DNA of 64,000 nt from Cannabis sativa. Lineage: Eukaryota; Streptophyta; Magnoliopsida; Rosales; Cannabaceae. Positions within the stretch are counted from its first letter, which is position 1; each line of letters opens with the position of its first letter. Below the pieces are notes generated by a model, which saw only the letters and a program-made list of their open reading frames with translations, was not told where the DNA came from and did not search any database. The DNA is taken from the NCBI RefSeq assembly GCF_029168945.1, contig NC_083603.1, forward strand, positions 33,329,396 through 33,393,395. The letters are read 5' to 3'. The position numbers were made by a program, and so were the translations under genes. Shown here in pieces: positions 25,746 through 38,450 of the stretch.

Positions 25746-27612
25746 TGTTGGAAATATTTTACAAGGATCTAGATTTACTACCAAGTATGTTTTATTAACA
25801 TCCTACTATGAATTCTAAAACAATGAAATTAAACACATAAGAGTTTCAGAAAACCTTACATTGGGTGCAACGGAATATTATGACTCCTTCCATTCAGATC
25901 TCTAGCCCTTGATTCCTTTCTGTAGCAGAGCATAATCAAGAATCTCTTTCTCTCCTTCCTTTGGTGGTGAATCTCCTTCTTGTTGTTTGGATTCTCCTAC
26001 AGTCTTACACACTATGATTGAGATACCACTTGATGTGTGTGGGCACTACTCATTCACTCAAGGGATTTCGAAATTTAGAGAAGAAAAGAGAGAGGAAAGT
26101 GGCGCTCAGGAATTCTCTCTAAAAAGAATGAGATGCAATTGTCTGTTGTTTCCTGAAGCCATTACTTTCTATTTATAGAATGCCCTCTAGGTTTAGGTTA
26201 GAATTGTGTGGCATTAAAATTATGGAAAAATAAAATGGTAAAAGCCTATGCATAGTGGGCGGCCCATATAAGGAAATTGGGCCTCACTTTGCAACTTTCC
26301 CATTTTGTTATTTTCCATTCCCATTTTCTCAAAAATGCCAATTTTTCAATTTAACCATTCAAATGCCAATTTTAATTATTTAATAACTTAAAAATAATTA
26401 TTAAATAATATTGCCATTTAATATATTTATTAATTTAGACATATAAAGTATCTTAATTAATAAATAAACTTAGAATCTCTTTTCTTTACAATTTCGCCCT
26501 TGCTTAGTGAAAATTCATAAAGTAGACATAGTCTAACTATTAGAATTATAATTGATTAATTAAAATCAATTAACTGTGTCTTACAAGCAGTATGGTCTCA
26601 ACTAGTATGGGGACCATGGGTCTATATAACTGAGCTTCCAATAAGTCGAACCAAATTTACCAAGTAAATTCGCTAACTTATTAATTCCTTATTGAATCAA
26701 CTCTAAGAACTTGGAATTGCACTCTCAGTCATATAGAACGCTCTATATGTTCCACGATATAGATACGTTATTAGTTATCCATTGTTATAATCCTAATATG
26801 ATCAATGATCCTTTATATAGATGATTTACACTGTAAATAGATTAAATTACCGTTACACCCTACAATGTATTTTATCCTTAAAACACTTAACCCTGTATAA
26901 ATGATATTTCAGCTAAGTGAAATGAGTACTCCACCATTTATTTTCGTTTGGTTAAGCTCGAAGGAAATCATCCTTTACTTTCTATTCGCCAGATAGAAGC
27001 TATAGATTCCATATTTATGTTAGCGCTCCCACTCAATTGCACTACCGTGTTCCTAAAATGTACGTATCACCCTGACCCAAAAGTAGGCTTAACTAACAAA
27101 TCAAAGAACACGAATAACACTCTTGAGATTGAACCTACTCATATCAGGATTAAGATCATTTGATCTAGGATCAACAGGTGATATTGAATTGAATAGATAT
27201 TACGGTAAATTCTAATATATCTAATCAAAGTTCAATATCGGTCCCTTCCGATGTATACTCCATACATCCGATACTGGTAAACTTTGCCAATGTCCTGGAA
27301 AGGACATAACACTTTTCCAAGGTGTTAGAATATGTATCGCTGATTATACCATGTTAGTCTAAATCCAGTGTTCTGACAAATCAGGGAATAAACTTTCGAA
27401 CATATAATTAAGATTATATTCCACTGTGCTGACAACACTATAATCATTAACAAATTCATATGTTTTAGACTTAAATGGAATTCATACATTATATATATAA
27501 TCATGAAATAAATCATGTGAACCATGCAACATAAAATGTTATTTCTGATCTTTATTAATAAGTAAATCTGATTATATTGAAATGGGTTTTATTTAGGGCA
27601 CAAAACTCAACA
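25746..27612 (-). repeat. 3' LTR of copia family B element
   Basis: The 1867-bp LTR has TGTTGG...CTCAACA ends. It is next to AACTCCCACTTGCAC (27613 onward), the reverse complement of the polypurine tract. It is close to the solo LTR at 6198-8060 and the LTR at 19836-21726. Confidence 0.85.
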
Positions 27613-30600
27613 AACTCCCACTTGCACTAATATAAAACAAAATGTGCATTTCAAATAAGCTCAACACCTTGATATACAAATCAAGTGTAATAGTAGTAAA
27701 CTCCTCGTAATAGGATCTGACAGGTTGAATTAAACACAACCTCTTCTCCACCATTACTCTTCCTTAATCACAAAATCCTTGATAATGTGAAATTCCTCTC
27801 TATATGTCTACTCTCTTGGGATATTGGATTCTATACTTTTGGCAACTACTTCTTGGTTATTCAGGAAGTAACACTAGTAGTTAAGGCAAGTTGGAACAGT
27901 GCCATAAATGTATAGAACTTTCCTTAGACTGAATAAGTACCTTTCCTGCAACGTTAACATTCAGTCTCTTTCTGGTAGACTAAGAGACTTCAGATAGGTT
28001 TTTACACTTCTCCAAAATCACTATTCCACCCCTACAGTAATCACCATTTTATCAGCAGACTTTCTAGCACAAAGGCAAGTCTTGAAATCTGATGTGGTGT
28101 AGTCTAAAAGTTTTAAACACACCCTTATTGACTAACATATAGTTCCTCTTCTTAATCTTAAGATTTACTTGATTGTCTTCCAATGTTCCTCTCCTAGATT
28201 AATCTGATACCTACTCATTACTCCCACTCAACAGCAGGTGTCTGGTCGAAGGCATACAAAAGCATATCTGAGACCTCTCACTTTTGATTTAAGAAATTCT
28301 TTCATGGCTTTATTTTTTTTGGAATAGTTGAGACTTTTCCTTAGATAAATAAAATCTATGCTTAGAAGTTGTGAAGCTTCTATAGATTGCCATTGGAAAG
28401 AAAATGCTTCAGCATCTTATTAAAGTAAGTTGCTTGCATTAGAGTAAGTAATTACCAGGTATACCACAAGCCATAGGTTTAGATAAACTCTAACCTATAA
28501 TACTAGGAACAAGAAGTTTTGTGAAGTCCATTGAATAGACTTATTAACGAAAATTTCCTTTTATGTCCTTGTAATAGAAAACTTTAGGTTACTCCATGTG
28601 AATGGATCAAACTATAGTTCTCTTGGCTTTTCTTCTTAGTTTCTTATCTTGACAATCCATTACTTGTTTAAACTCACAATGGATTTTAATCACTAGTGTC
28701 TTCCAAGTCACAATAAGGTGGATTCCTAGAAACCCTCCCACTGCGACAAGTTACCGTGAATTATGTCTAAGAAAACTAAATGGTATTGACCTCTTAGGTT
28801 GTGTTAAGACAACAGAGGCAGTGGGATCATCTTGTAACGAATAAGATGATAGAACACTTATGGAATCAAGAAAAAAATATATCTCCTTTATTTGCTACTT
28901 TATTTTCAGACTTAGTCATTTTCTTAGAAAAGTAGTATTTGTTTAATCAAACACTTTCTCATCTAATGACTATGGGATGGTCCACCCCTAATCACTTAGA
29001 ATAGCTAACAAACATGCAAACCAAGGTTAACAGGTCTAGCTTTTCTTAAGATTTCGATTAGGTCATCCATGAATTTAGTAATGATTTACATTAAGTATAC
29101 ACCCATTGCATCATTCTAAAATTGTATTACCATAGAAGGATTTAGGCAACGATTAGTAACAAATCATCAATATGCAAATCGAATTTCTGGGGAGGTAAGT
29201 TTGGATATAATTCAAAAAATCAAGTTAATGATCTTTGAACTGCATATCTACTAACAATCTCTCCACCCCTATCAGTTCGCAAGATCTTTAACCACTTACC
29301 TTAATGGTTTTTCACCATTGCTACAAATTCATGAAATTTTTCAAACATTTCAAATTTTTTTGCATAAGGTAAAATCTAGAGTGAACGTTTTAAGAATACA
29401 ACGAAAACTCATATCCACCCCTGAATGTACATCCATCTGCGAATGCGATGAACTTACTTTCAGTGGATATAGGCATATTAACTCTTTGCAGAGAATGATC
29501 TTGTCAAAACCACTATGAACAAGATACAAATGCCATAGATTTAAAAAATATGTGGTTGTATCTTTTTATGACTTAGGTTTAGTTACATCAAAGAGTTCTT
29601 AGAATAGTGCAAGTGGATTCTGGTCACAGAATACTCAACTCATACAGTTTGAATCCATTGATTGAAAATGGTTATCAAAGACTTGTGAAAGTGTAACTGT
29701 ATGATGAGTAATTCTTTCTTGGACCACCACTACTAATTTAACTCTAAGTTGATTTGCCCATACAAGTAGGAGATTTCTAAGATTGAGGATTTATATCATT
29801 TTGGGATAGAATTTCGAGAATATAATCATATGCGTCATTTAATTTCTTAAGAGAAAATAAAATGACACTATATGATTTATAGACCATTCATCCAATGATA
29901 TGTTATTGAGCTAATTCTAAATGAATAAGCTAAGAGGAATTAGGATAATTTCGTATTTAAATAAGAATCCAACGATGCTCCGATTAGCGAGAGTCAAAGT
30001 AATCTTATTTATACAATCTTCTTGTTTCATATTGTAAATACTAGTCTAAGGTGTCATCAATTGATGAACAGCTAGATGTCGCATTTACAATATTTATCTT
30101 TCGAGATCTAACACTATTATGTTAGTCTAATGGTGAAAATCCATTAGGGATTTATCTCATTAGAAAAACAAACCAAGTTAGACCAACAATGAAGATTTGA
30201 AATTAAACTACAATTTAATAACAGAAAATAACATGGTTCAATATAAATTCATACACAATTCAGAAATTATTAAACATATAGCAAGTAGGAATGACAAGTG
30301 AAAATACTAAAACATACAATCCTAAATAATTTCCAAGGTTTTCAACAAACTGATATCAGTGTCCCGTTTAGGCGAGAGTCAGTGATACCATCCATTGAAT
30401 AGAGTTGTCAGCTCATCTAAAATGATAAACATTCTAGCAACCTTTTATTCGATCAAGATTGGAATCCGCGTTGTCCCGTTTAGGCGAGATTCAAGGCTAT
30501 TCTATCTTATGAGATTCCACCATTGTTTCATATTCTTGCAAGTCTTATACAGTCGCCACCATTAAGGTGATCAATACTATATAAAAAACTTACAAGATTA

Positions 30601-31490
30601 CTTATCTTTCGAGATTAAACGGTGCTAACTTGCTAATGAACATTCCTCCATTAGGGAGGATTACTCACTAAAACAATAGCTATGTAAAACCAACAATGGA
30701 GATCGAATATCCTAATAATAAAGCTCATTATTTAATGAAAGTTGTATTTTCTTCTGAAACTTATTTTAATTTATTTATTTTAAATATATACATTTATTTA
30801 ATTAAAATTTCCAATTTAGAATGAAAAATTCTAAATATAAAGTTTAATGTAATATTTATAAATTATACTTAGATGGATATGAAAATAACGTGAATTATTT
30901 CCATCTTAGTAATAATTTCCATAAATATTTAGAAAAATATGCAATTTAAGTTGTTTCGAAATTAATTTAAATTAATTTACAACTTAAATTTAATTTTCTA
31001 TAAATATATATATTGCATTTCCAAAAATGAAGTGTATAAGAATACTACTTTCGAAAATGCTTTAAAATAAAATAAAATAAATCCTGGAAAAATTATCTTA
31101 ATTTTATGTTGGCCCAAAAATTAATAAAAATTAATTTACAACAAAAAATATAATTTTCTTATTTAATTAAATACTAAAGGAAAATTTCAAATATTTAAGT
31201 ATCATGATGAAAATCAACTTAAATATTAATTTTCTATTTAATTAAATACACTAGAAAAATACTTCAAGCAAAACAGATAATATCTATCTAGACTTTCATT
31301 GACTAATTAATTCAATTTCTAATTATAATATATTTTAGTTCATTTATTTTAATTAATCATTAAATGAAAAAAATCATTGATTTAAGTTGGTCCAAAATAA
31401 ATAATTTTCAACTTTAATCTATTTTTCAAATAAAATTCAAAATTTCTGCATTAAAGAAATGCAATTTCGAAATTGTGGGAAAAAGATTAA
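27613..31490 (-). pseudogene. Decayed copia pol interior, second copy
   Basis: About 3.9 kb contains only short ORFs. It is the reverse-complement counterpart of 15942-19835, including the CCCGTTTAGGCGAGAGTCA-type segments near 30361 and 30475. Protein coding is lost in both copies. Confidence 0.65.
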
Positions 31491-31604
31491 TAATATTGAA
31501 ATGGGTTTTACTTAGGGCACAAAACCCAACAGGTTGTCGTTCTCGCTGCGTACCATGGTTGCTCGGTGCACACTCTAACCTCAAGGAAGGTCCCGCTACG
31601 GCTT

Positions 31605-32351
31605 TGTTAGTGTCATTATTTTGTGACAGGTTTTGTTCTGTTCAATGTCTAGTCGTATCTGGGTTTTTAGTCTGTTATATCTGCACTAGCGTTCTGTTAC
31701 GTGAGTTTCAGTTAAGTATTAGTTAGTGCCAGGTGGACTTATTTTGTGGATATATAAATAGTCGGTTTCTGTTAGTAAATGAATTATCCATAAAATCGTT
31801 CAGGTAGTTATTTCGGTTGTGTGTGGAGATAGAGTCGTATCTTGTTTCTTGTTGTTGTGATTACAGGTCAGATCGTGGAGCTTGAGGATGATCATCAATG
31901 GTGGAATGATCTGAATCTGGAATTGCTGAGTTCAAACTGAAGGGAGTTCAGTGTCATCTTCATCATCAGATCTGAAGGGATTTCAGGTTGAAGACATGTT
32001 GAAGAAGAGCTCAGTTGCTGCACAATGGATTGTGCATTAACAATCAGTGTTCTTGATTGTTGCTGGTAATTCATTACTAATTGCTGTTAAGGTTGTATTT
32101 GATTCCTTTAGAGAGAATTGGAAATTGTAATATGAACCTTTGAGAATTAGTAGATGAATTTACCCTGGTTCGGGGAACCCAAGCACTAGTCGGCTGAGAT
32201 GTGTTCTCAGTGCAGATGAAGCTTGTAAATTGTTGTGTGATTTACTGCTTGACTATTAATTCATGTCTATAATTCATATCTTGCAATCAATCAATTTAAA
32301 GATAATCAACTTGGTAATTTGGATCATCAAAATCAACAAGTTGTACTTTCA
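31605..32351 (+). repeat. 5' LTR of SIRE-type element
   Basis: The LTR is 747 bp with a TATA box TATATAAATA at 31751-31760, which would drive the genomic RNA. It ends GTACTTTCA. Confidence 0.93.
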
Positions 32352-32353
32352 AT

Positions 32354-32366
32354 TAGTATCAGAGCC
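32354..32366 (+). other. Primer binding site (initiator tRNA-Met type)
   Basis: TAGTATCAGAGCC begins two bases after the 5' LTR. It differs at one base from TGGTATCAGAGCC, the sequence complementary to the 3' end of plant initiator tRNA-Met used by copia elements. Confidence 0.8.
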
Positions 32367-32532
32367 TGAAATTTTCTAAAAATTTGTGTTAGATCCTACT
32401 CCTGTCTGATTCTTGATCCTTGATTCTTGATTCAATCTTAAAGATTGATTCTGTCGTCACTAACCTCCTCTGAGTTCTCTCTCAAAGAACTACAGAACAT
32501 TTGTGTGTCTGTTTTCCACTTCTTTGTGCAGG

Positions 32533-33943
32533 ATGGAAATGTTTAGAGAAGGAGGTTCCACCTCGAGACCTCCGATGCTGAAAGGAGCCAACTATCCATA
32601 CTGGAAAACCATGATGTGTGCTTTCTTGAGAGCTATAGATGAAAGAGTTTGGATGTCCATAGAAGAAGGGTGGTGGAAACCAACGATGATGGAGAATGAA
32701 ATCGTTATACCCAAACCTATGAGTCAATGGACCACTGTTGAAATGGAAAGAGCGAATTTCAACTCAAAGGCACTTCATGCCTTGGTTAATGTTGTCTCCA
32801 CTAATCAGTTGAAGGTCATAGCCAATTGTGAAATTGCTAAGGAAGCATGGGAGGAGCTGAAAATTAAGAACGAGGGAACTGATGCTGTCAAGAAATCAAG
32901 ATTGCGTGCCTTGGCAAAGGCCTTTGAAAATCTTACCATGGAGGAGGATGAGTCCGTAGTTGAATTCCATGCAAAATTGTGTGACATTTCGAATGAATCG
33001 TATGCTCTGGGGAAAACTTACTCTAATTCAAAATTGGTTCGAAAGGTGCTTGGTGTCCTCCCCAGAAGATTCATGTCCAAAGTTACCTCAATCGAAGAAA
33101 TGAGAAACATTGAGGAACTCGATCTTGACGAACTCATCGGGTCTTTGCAAAATTATGAGCTATCAATCACTGTCCAGGTGGAAGAAAACCAAGAAACAAA
33201 AGGAGGTAGTGAAAGAAAATTCAAATGTCAGCATTGCACTTATTCACCAAGAAAACAAGAAACCTGTTCTGGAAGATTTGAATGGCATTACAGATGAAAC
33301 GGTTGCCTTGTTAACGAGAAACTATGCAAAATTCTTGAAAAAGAACTACAGAAAAAATTCACCAGCTGACAAAGAAAATCTTTTCAAGAGAAACAAAGGT
33401 GTAAACTTCAAACCAGGACAAGCCTCTACTGATCAAAAGGGTCGAGGAATTAAGTGCAGAGAATGTGATGGATATGGTCACATTCAGGCTGAGTGCGCCA
33501 ACACACTAAAAAAGAAAAAGGCCCTTGCAGCAACCTGGAGTGATAGTGATGAGGAAAAGAACTCCACAGCCAGTGAAGGATCATATGAGGATAAGCAGAT
33601 GTCCCAAAGCTATAATCCAGTTGAGTCTGAAGATGATGCAGTCTCCACCTTATCAGAAGCTGATTGCACAGGTCGACAAAATGCTTATGAAGAAATGTTT
33701 GCACAATGGGAGTACATGACTAAACAGATCCTTGCTCTAAAGAACTCACTAGAGCAAGTGGAGACTGAAAAAGGAAAGTTAAAAGACACTGTCAAAAACC
33801 TCAAAAGACTTCTTGATGAAAAGGAGAATGAGATCTATAAACTCACAGCTGATCTAATTCGAACCAAGCAAGCTTTAAAATTCATTCCACGCACTGCTGC
33901 TATCAATCAAACCTTACAGCTTCAGAAGCCCTATGGTGATTGA
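32533..33943 (+). pseudogene. gag of SIRE-type copia (one frameshift)
   Basis: Starting at ATG 32533 (MEMFREGGSTSRPP), the frame encodes a copia Gag with YPYWKTMMCAFLRAIDERVW and a capsid-like helical region. Near 33180 a one-base shift moves the reading to the frame starting SRWKKTKKQKEVV. That frame continues through a zinc knuckle, CRECDGYGHIQAEC (C-X2-C-X4-H-X4-C, about 33458-33500), and a coiled-coil-like tail to the stop at 33941-33943. Gag would package element RNA into particles. Continuity with pol is lost through this frameshift and stops at 33941 and shortly after. Confidence 0.85.
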
Positions 33944-36900
33944 ACTTCCTTAGGATATAAGATGCTTTATAAATAAGGGAATGATCTGTCTGTTGAGCAT
34001 TCTCTGCCCTCTAATGTCGATTCATCAAAGAAGGAAGATGAGTTACCTGACACCTTAACCACCATTAATGAATCTGACTCATCTGAGAAGAGACAGGTTC
34101 CAACTGGACCCATTAAACTCAAGTTTGAAGGAAGGAGGACTGATGCAGACAATCTACTACAGAATGAAAATTTCATTCCTACATGTCATTTCTGTAATAG
34201 GAGAGGCCACATTCGTCCCAAGTGTTACAAATTGCAGAACTACTTGAAAGCCATGATCAATCATTCAAATAGTTTCCCTCAACCAAATAAGTCACATGGA
34301 CGCAAACCTCGTCGAGAATGGAAAATAAAGTCCAAACCAAATCCTGATGTTGGTCTGGTTGCAAAGCTATCCCTGTCTGCCTTTGTTGAAGGTCAGTGGT
34401 ACTTCGACAGTGGATGTTCACGTCAAATGACTGGAAATAAGAAATTGCTAGCTAACTACAAAGATGAAAAAGGGGGATCTGCCACTTTTGGGGATGGTAA
34501 CAAAGGGCAGATTGCTGAGAGAGGTGATGTGAATGTGAATGGGGTAGCTCAGCTGACTAATGTCCTATATGTGAGAGGACTCAAAGCCAATCTCATCAGC
34601 ATCGACCAATTGTGTGACGACAACCTCTCTGTAAGTTTCACTAAAACTCAATGTTTAGTTTCATCTGATGGGTGTGTTGTCTTAACAGGAAACAGAACAG
34701 TAGACCAGTGCTACGCTGTATGCAATACCATAGTGTGCAACAGGACCTTCTTGGACAAACCTGACTTATGGCACTACAGGCTAGGACATTTGAACTACAG
34801 AGATCTCCGAAGCTTGGTGAAGCTTCAAGCTGTAAGGGGAATTCCTGACATGAAAGTATCCAAGGAGAGAGTATGTGGTCCATGTCAGCTTGGAAAACAA
34901 CATAAGACACCTCATCCCCCAATTAATAGACTTCTCACCTCTCGTGTGTTGGAACTAATGCATGTTGACTTAATGGGGCCAATGCAGAATGAAAGTATCA
35001 GTGGGAAAAGATATGTAATGGTCTTGATGGATGACTACTCTCGGTTTACCTGGGTTGAATTTCTTAGAGACAAGTCTGACACATTCGGATCATTCTCTGC
35101 CTTGATACTGAGACTACAAATTGAGAAAGACTCCAAAGTTGGAAAAGTATTTAGACTGAGAAGTGACCATGGAAAAGAGTTCGAAAATTCCATATTCTCA
35201 GAGTTCTGTAATGGAATGGGAATTCATCATGAATTTTCAGCCCCAAAAACTCCTCAGCAGAATGGAGTTGTTGAGCGAAAAACCAGAACTCTACAAGAAA
35301 TGGCTCGGGTCATGATGCAGGCCAAGGATATTTCAAAACGATTTTGGGCTGAAGCTGTCAATACTGCCTGCTACGTGTGCAATAGAGTTCATCTTCACAC
35401 TGGTACCTCTCAAACTGCTTATGAGCTATGGAAAGGAAGACCTCCAAACGTGAGCCACATGCACATTTTTGGATGTACGTGTTATGTTCTGAATGATCGT
35501 GATCACTTGGCCAAGTTTGATCCCAGGAGTGATGAAGGGACATTTCAGGGGTACTCCACCAACAGTCGTTCTTACAGAGTATTCAACAAAAGGACTCTCT
35601 CTGTAGTCAAATCAATGAACGTAAAATTTGATGACTTAGAAGGACATGAAGAAGTGTGGGTCGAAGATGATGCGCCTGTCCTCTCTGGCCCTAGACCAGT
35701 CCTCACTAGATCACCTCAAGTGTATCCTGACACACCTACAGAGTCTCTAAATACAGCACCAGGTGTATCAGGTGACAATCAAGCAATTGCCAGTGATCCA
35801 GGAAGGGGAAATGAAGTTGATAGTGCCCTGACCAAAGAACCCCAACAAGCTAAATTATATAAAAACGGACCCCCATCCTGGGTTGAGAAAGCTCATCCTC
35901 AGGCCACTATCATAGGAAATCCGAATGATACCATGGTCACTAGACGAAAACTGCAGAATTTGTTAGCCTTTGCTTGCTATCTGTCACAAATTGAGCCCAA
36001 AAGTGTCCGAGATGCTCTGTTGGATGAGTTCTGGTTGGCTGCAATGCAGGATGAAATGGGAAATTTTAAGAGACTTGGTGTATAAATAATGGTCCCTCGG
36101 CCAGATGGTGCGAATGTTATAGGGACAAAATGGCTTTTTAAAAACAAGTCTAATGAATTTGGGACAGTGACTCAAAATAAAGCTCGGCTTGTGGCTCAAG
36201 GATATAGTCAGGTAGAAGGCATCGACTTTGATGAAACCTTTGCACCAGTGGCACGCTTAGAATCCATACGCCTACTTCTCATCATTGCATGCTTTCTGAA
36301 GATCAAACTCTTCCAAATGGACGTCAAGAGTGCGTTTCTCAATGGGGTAATTCAAGAGGAAGTCTATGTCAAACAACCACAGGGATTTGAAGATCCACAT
36401 TATCCACACCATGTGTACAAGCTCAATAAAGCCTTATATGGACTGCAATAGGCTCCACGTGCGTGGTATGATAGACTCACCTCATTTCTCATCTCTCATG
36501 GCTTCACCCGAGGTACTGCAGATAGCACTCTATTCATTAAACATATTAACAAAGGAATTTTTGTCGCCCAAATATATGTTGATGACATCATTTTTGGCTC
36601 AACTTGTGATAGTGAAGTCCATACATTTGTCACCTTAATGACTAGTGAGTTTGAAATGAGCTTAATAGGTGGCCTTAATTTCATTCTAGGACTCCAAATA
36701 AAACAACTAGATCATGGCACATTCATATCACATCCAAATATGTCAAGTCTATGTTAGATAAGTTTGGATTCTCACAGGTCAAGCATGCACATACACCAAT
36801 AGGCACCACATCCAAATTGTCACGAGATGAGTCTGGTGACCCTGTAGACCCCACTCTATACAGAAGTATGATAGGTGGCTTACTGTATCTCACAGCGAGT

Positions 36901-37515
36901 CGTCCTGATATATCCTTCAGTGTAGGTTTATGTGCCAGGTATCAAGCCAATCCTAAACAGTCTCATCTCTCTGCAGTCAAAAGAATTTTCAAATATCTAG
37001 CTGGGACAGTTAACTATGGTCTTTGGTATAGTTGTGACACAAATACCTCTTTGGTAGGATATAGTGACTCTGGTTGGGCAGGGTGTATAGATGATAGGAA
37101 AAGCACTTCAGGGGGTTGCTTTTACATTGGAAATAACCTAGTCTCGTGGTATAGCAAAAAACAGCAGTCCATCTCCCTTTCCACTGCAGAAGCAGAATAT
37201 ATTGCAGCTGGTAGCTGCTGCACTCAATTAATATGGCTGAATAAAATGCTCACTGATTATGGATATCCTCAACATACACTGACCATTTTTTGTGACAGTA
37301 CAAGCGCCATAAACATCTCTAAGAACTCTGTGCAGCACTCTCGGACTAAACACATCGACATCAGGTATCACTTTATCCGAGAACTAGTTGAGTCAAATAT
37401 GCTGTCAATATCTCATGTGCCCACAACGAATCAATTAGCAGATTTGTTCACTAAAGCTTTAGATACTCAAACTTTTACTCACTTAAGAACATGTATTGGT
37501 CTCTGTACTATCTAA
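33944..37515 (+). pseudogene. pol of SIRE-type copia (protease, integrase, RT, RNase H), broken
   Basis: A second zinc knuckle, CHFCNRRGHIRPKC, precedes the protease (WYFDSGCSRQMTG, Asp at about 34407). The GAG-pre-integrase zinc region follows (WHYRLGHL, CGPCQLGK), then the integrase core with MHVDLMG, RSDHGKEF and NGVVERKTRT. Reverse transcriptase has the YVDDIIFGS catalytic motif near 36578, and RNase H has YSDSGWAG, STAEAEYIA and FCDSTSA. The lesions are few: TAA at 36083-36085, TAG at 36449-36451 (in place of a Gln codon) and one frameshift near 36735. These fit recent decay and mean the copy needs other elements to move. Confidence 0.9.
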
Positions 37516-38450
37516 ATTGTTCTTAGTGTCATCTGATCAATCAATTTCGCCTATGAGTATGCTTGTATTTCAAAGTTCTTGAGCAATGGGTTGTTATGTC
37601 TTTCCCCATCTACTATATGCTACTTTGATTGATACTACGCTTGAATCTTCCCCAGACAAAAAGGCTACCTCTTCCAGATGCAATGGGAAGAGCTCTCTTA
37701 AACCTTTCTCTAATAAGTAGTATGCTCCTTCTCTATTAGTTCTTGGTACTCAAAGAGGACGACTACATCTCTGGAAGAGAGTGAAAGCGATGTCTGGGTA
37801 CTAAAGCAAGAGCCAGAGTGATATATATATAAAAAAAGGGCTTTATATATATATAAAAAAAATCGTCATTTTTCTATTATCAGTTGTTGCTTAGTTGAGA
37901 GAGTGGTCCAGCTGATATTCACTCTTCTTGGACCACATGAGATCACTGTTCACACACGTATGGAGATTCAAGGTTTAGTGCTCTCATGAGTATCATTGTG
38001 GCTGGGGATGGGGTAATGATCTGTTGCTCAAGGTGTGCAATATGTGTGTACTCAGAAACTGTATTCATTGATCAGTTGATACCAATTTTTTCCTAAAATT
38101 TGAGTATCTCTAAGTTTTTTTATTATTATCTGTTTTGTCTTAGTGTGGGCTGAGTGCAAATATTGTTGGTATATTTGTCACATTTCTGGTTTCTATATTA
38201 CTCTCATTTCCTGATGACATTGGTTTGTTTCGTTTAGTGTGCCATATTATGTGGTGGCAAATAATCAATTTAGGCGCGTACGTTTTCCTTGGCAAAAATC
38301 AAATTTTAAAAAAAATCATCATTATTCTTGCTTGGTCAGTTGTGTTAGGGTGCCTATACTTAAGGCCTACGGAAAGTGATCAGTCTCACTCCTTCACTTT
38401 CCTCTCAGAAACCCTAAGCTCTGCACCATTCAAATTTTTTTCTCTCTATC
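37516..38450 (+). other. Spacer between pol and ORF3
   Basis: No coding domain is recognised. A duplicated ATATATATATAAAAAAA block lies at 37818-37862. The final 60 bases read like a leader before the ORF3 start at 38451. Confidence 0.5.

Larger units (their letters stand above)
25746..31531 (-). mobile_element. Copia family B element with almost deleted 5' LTR
   Basis: An exact 5-bp duplication, GGTTG (25741-25745 and 31532-31536), flanks the element, so both outer ends are original. On the minus strand the 3' LTR is complete (27612-25746). The 5' LTR is reduced to about 41 bp (31531-31491, ending at GGGTTTTGTGCCC on the minus strand). The interior aligns with the copy at 15942-19835. The insertion splits the MULE transposase gene. 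Confidence 0.88.
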
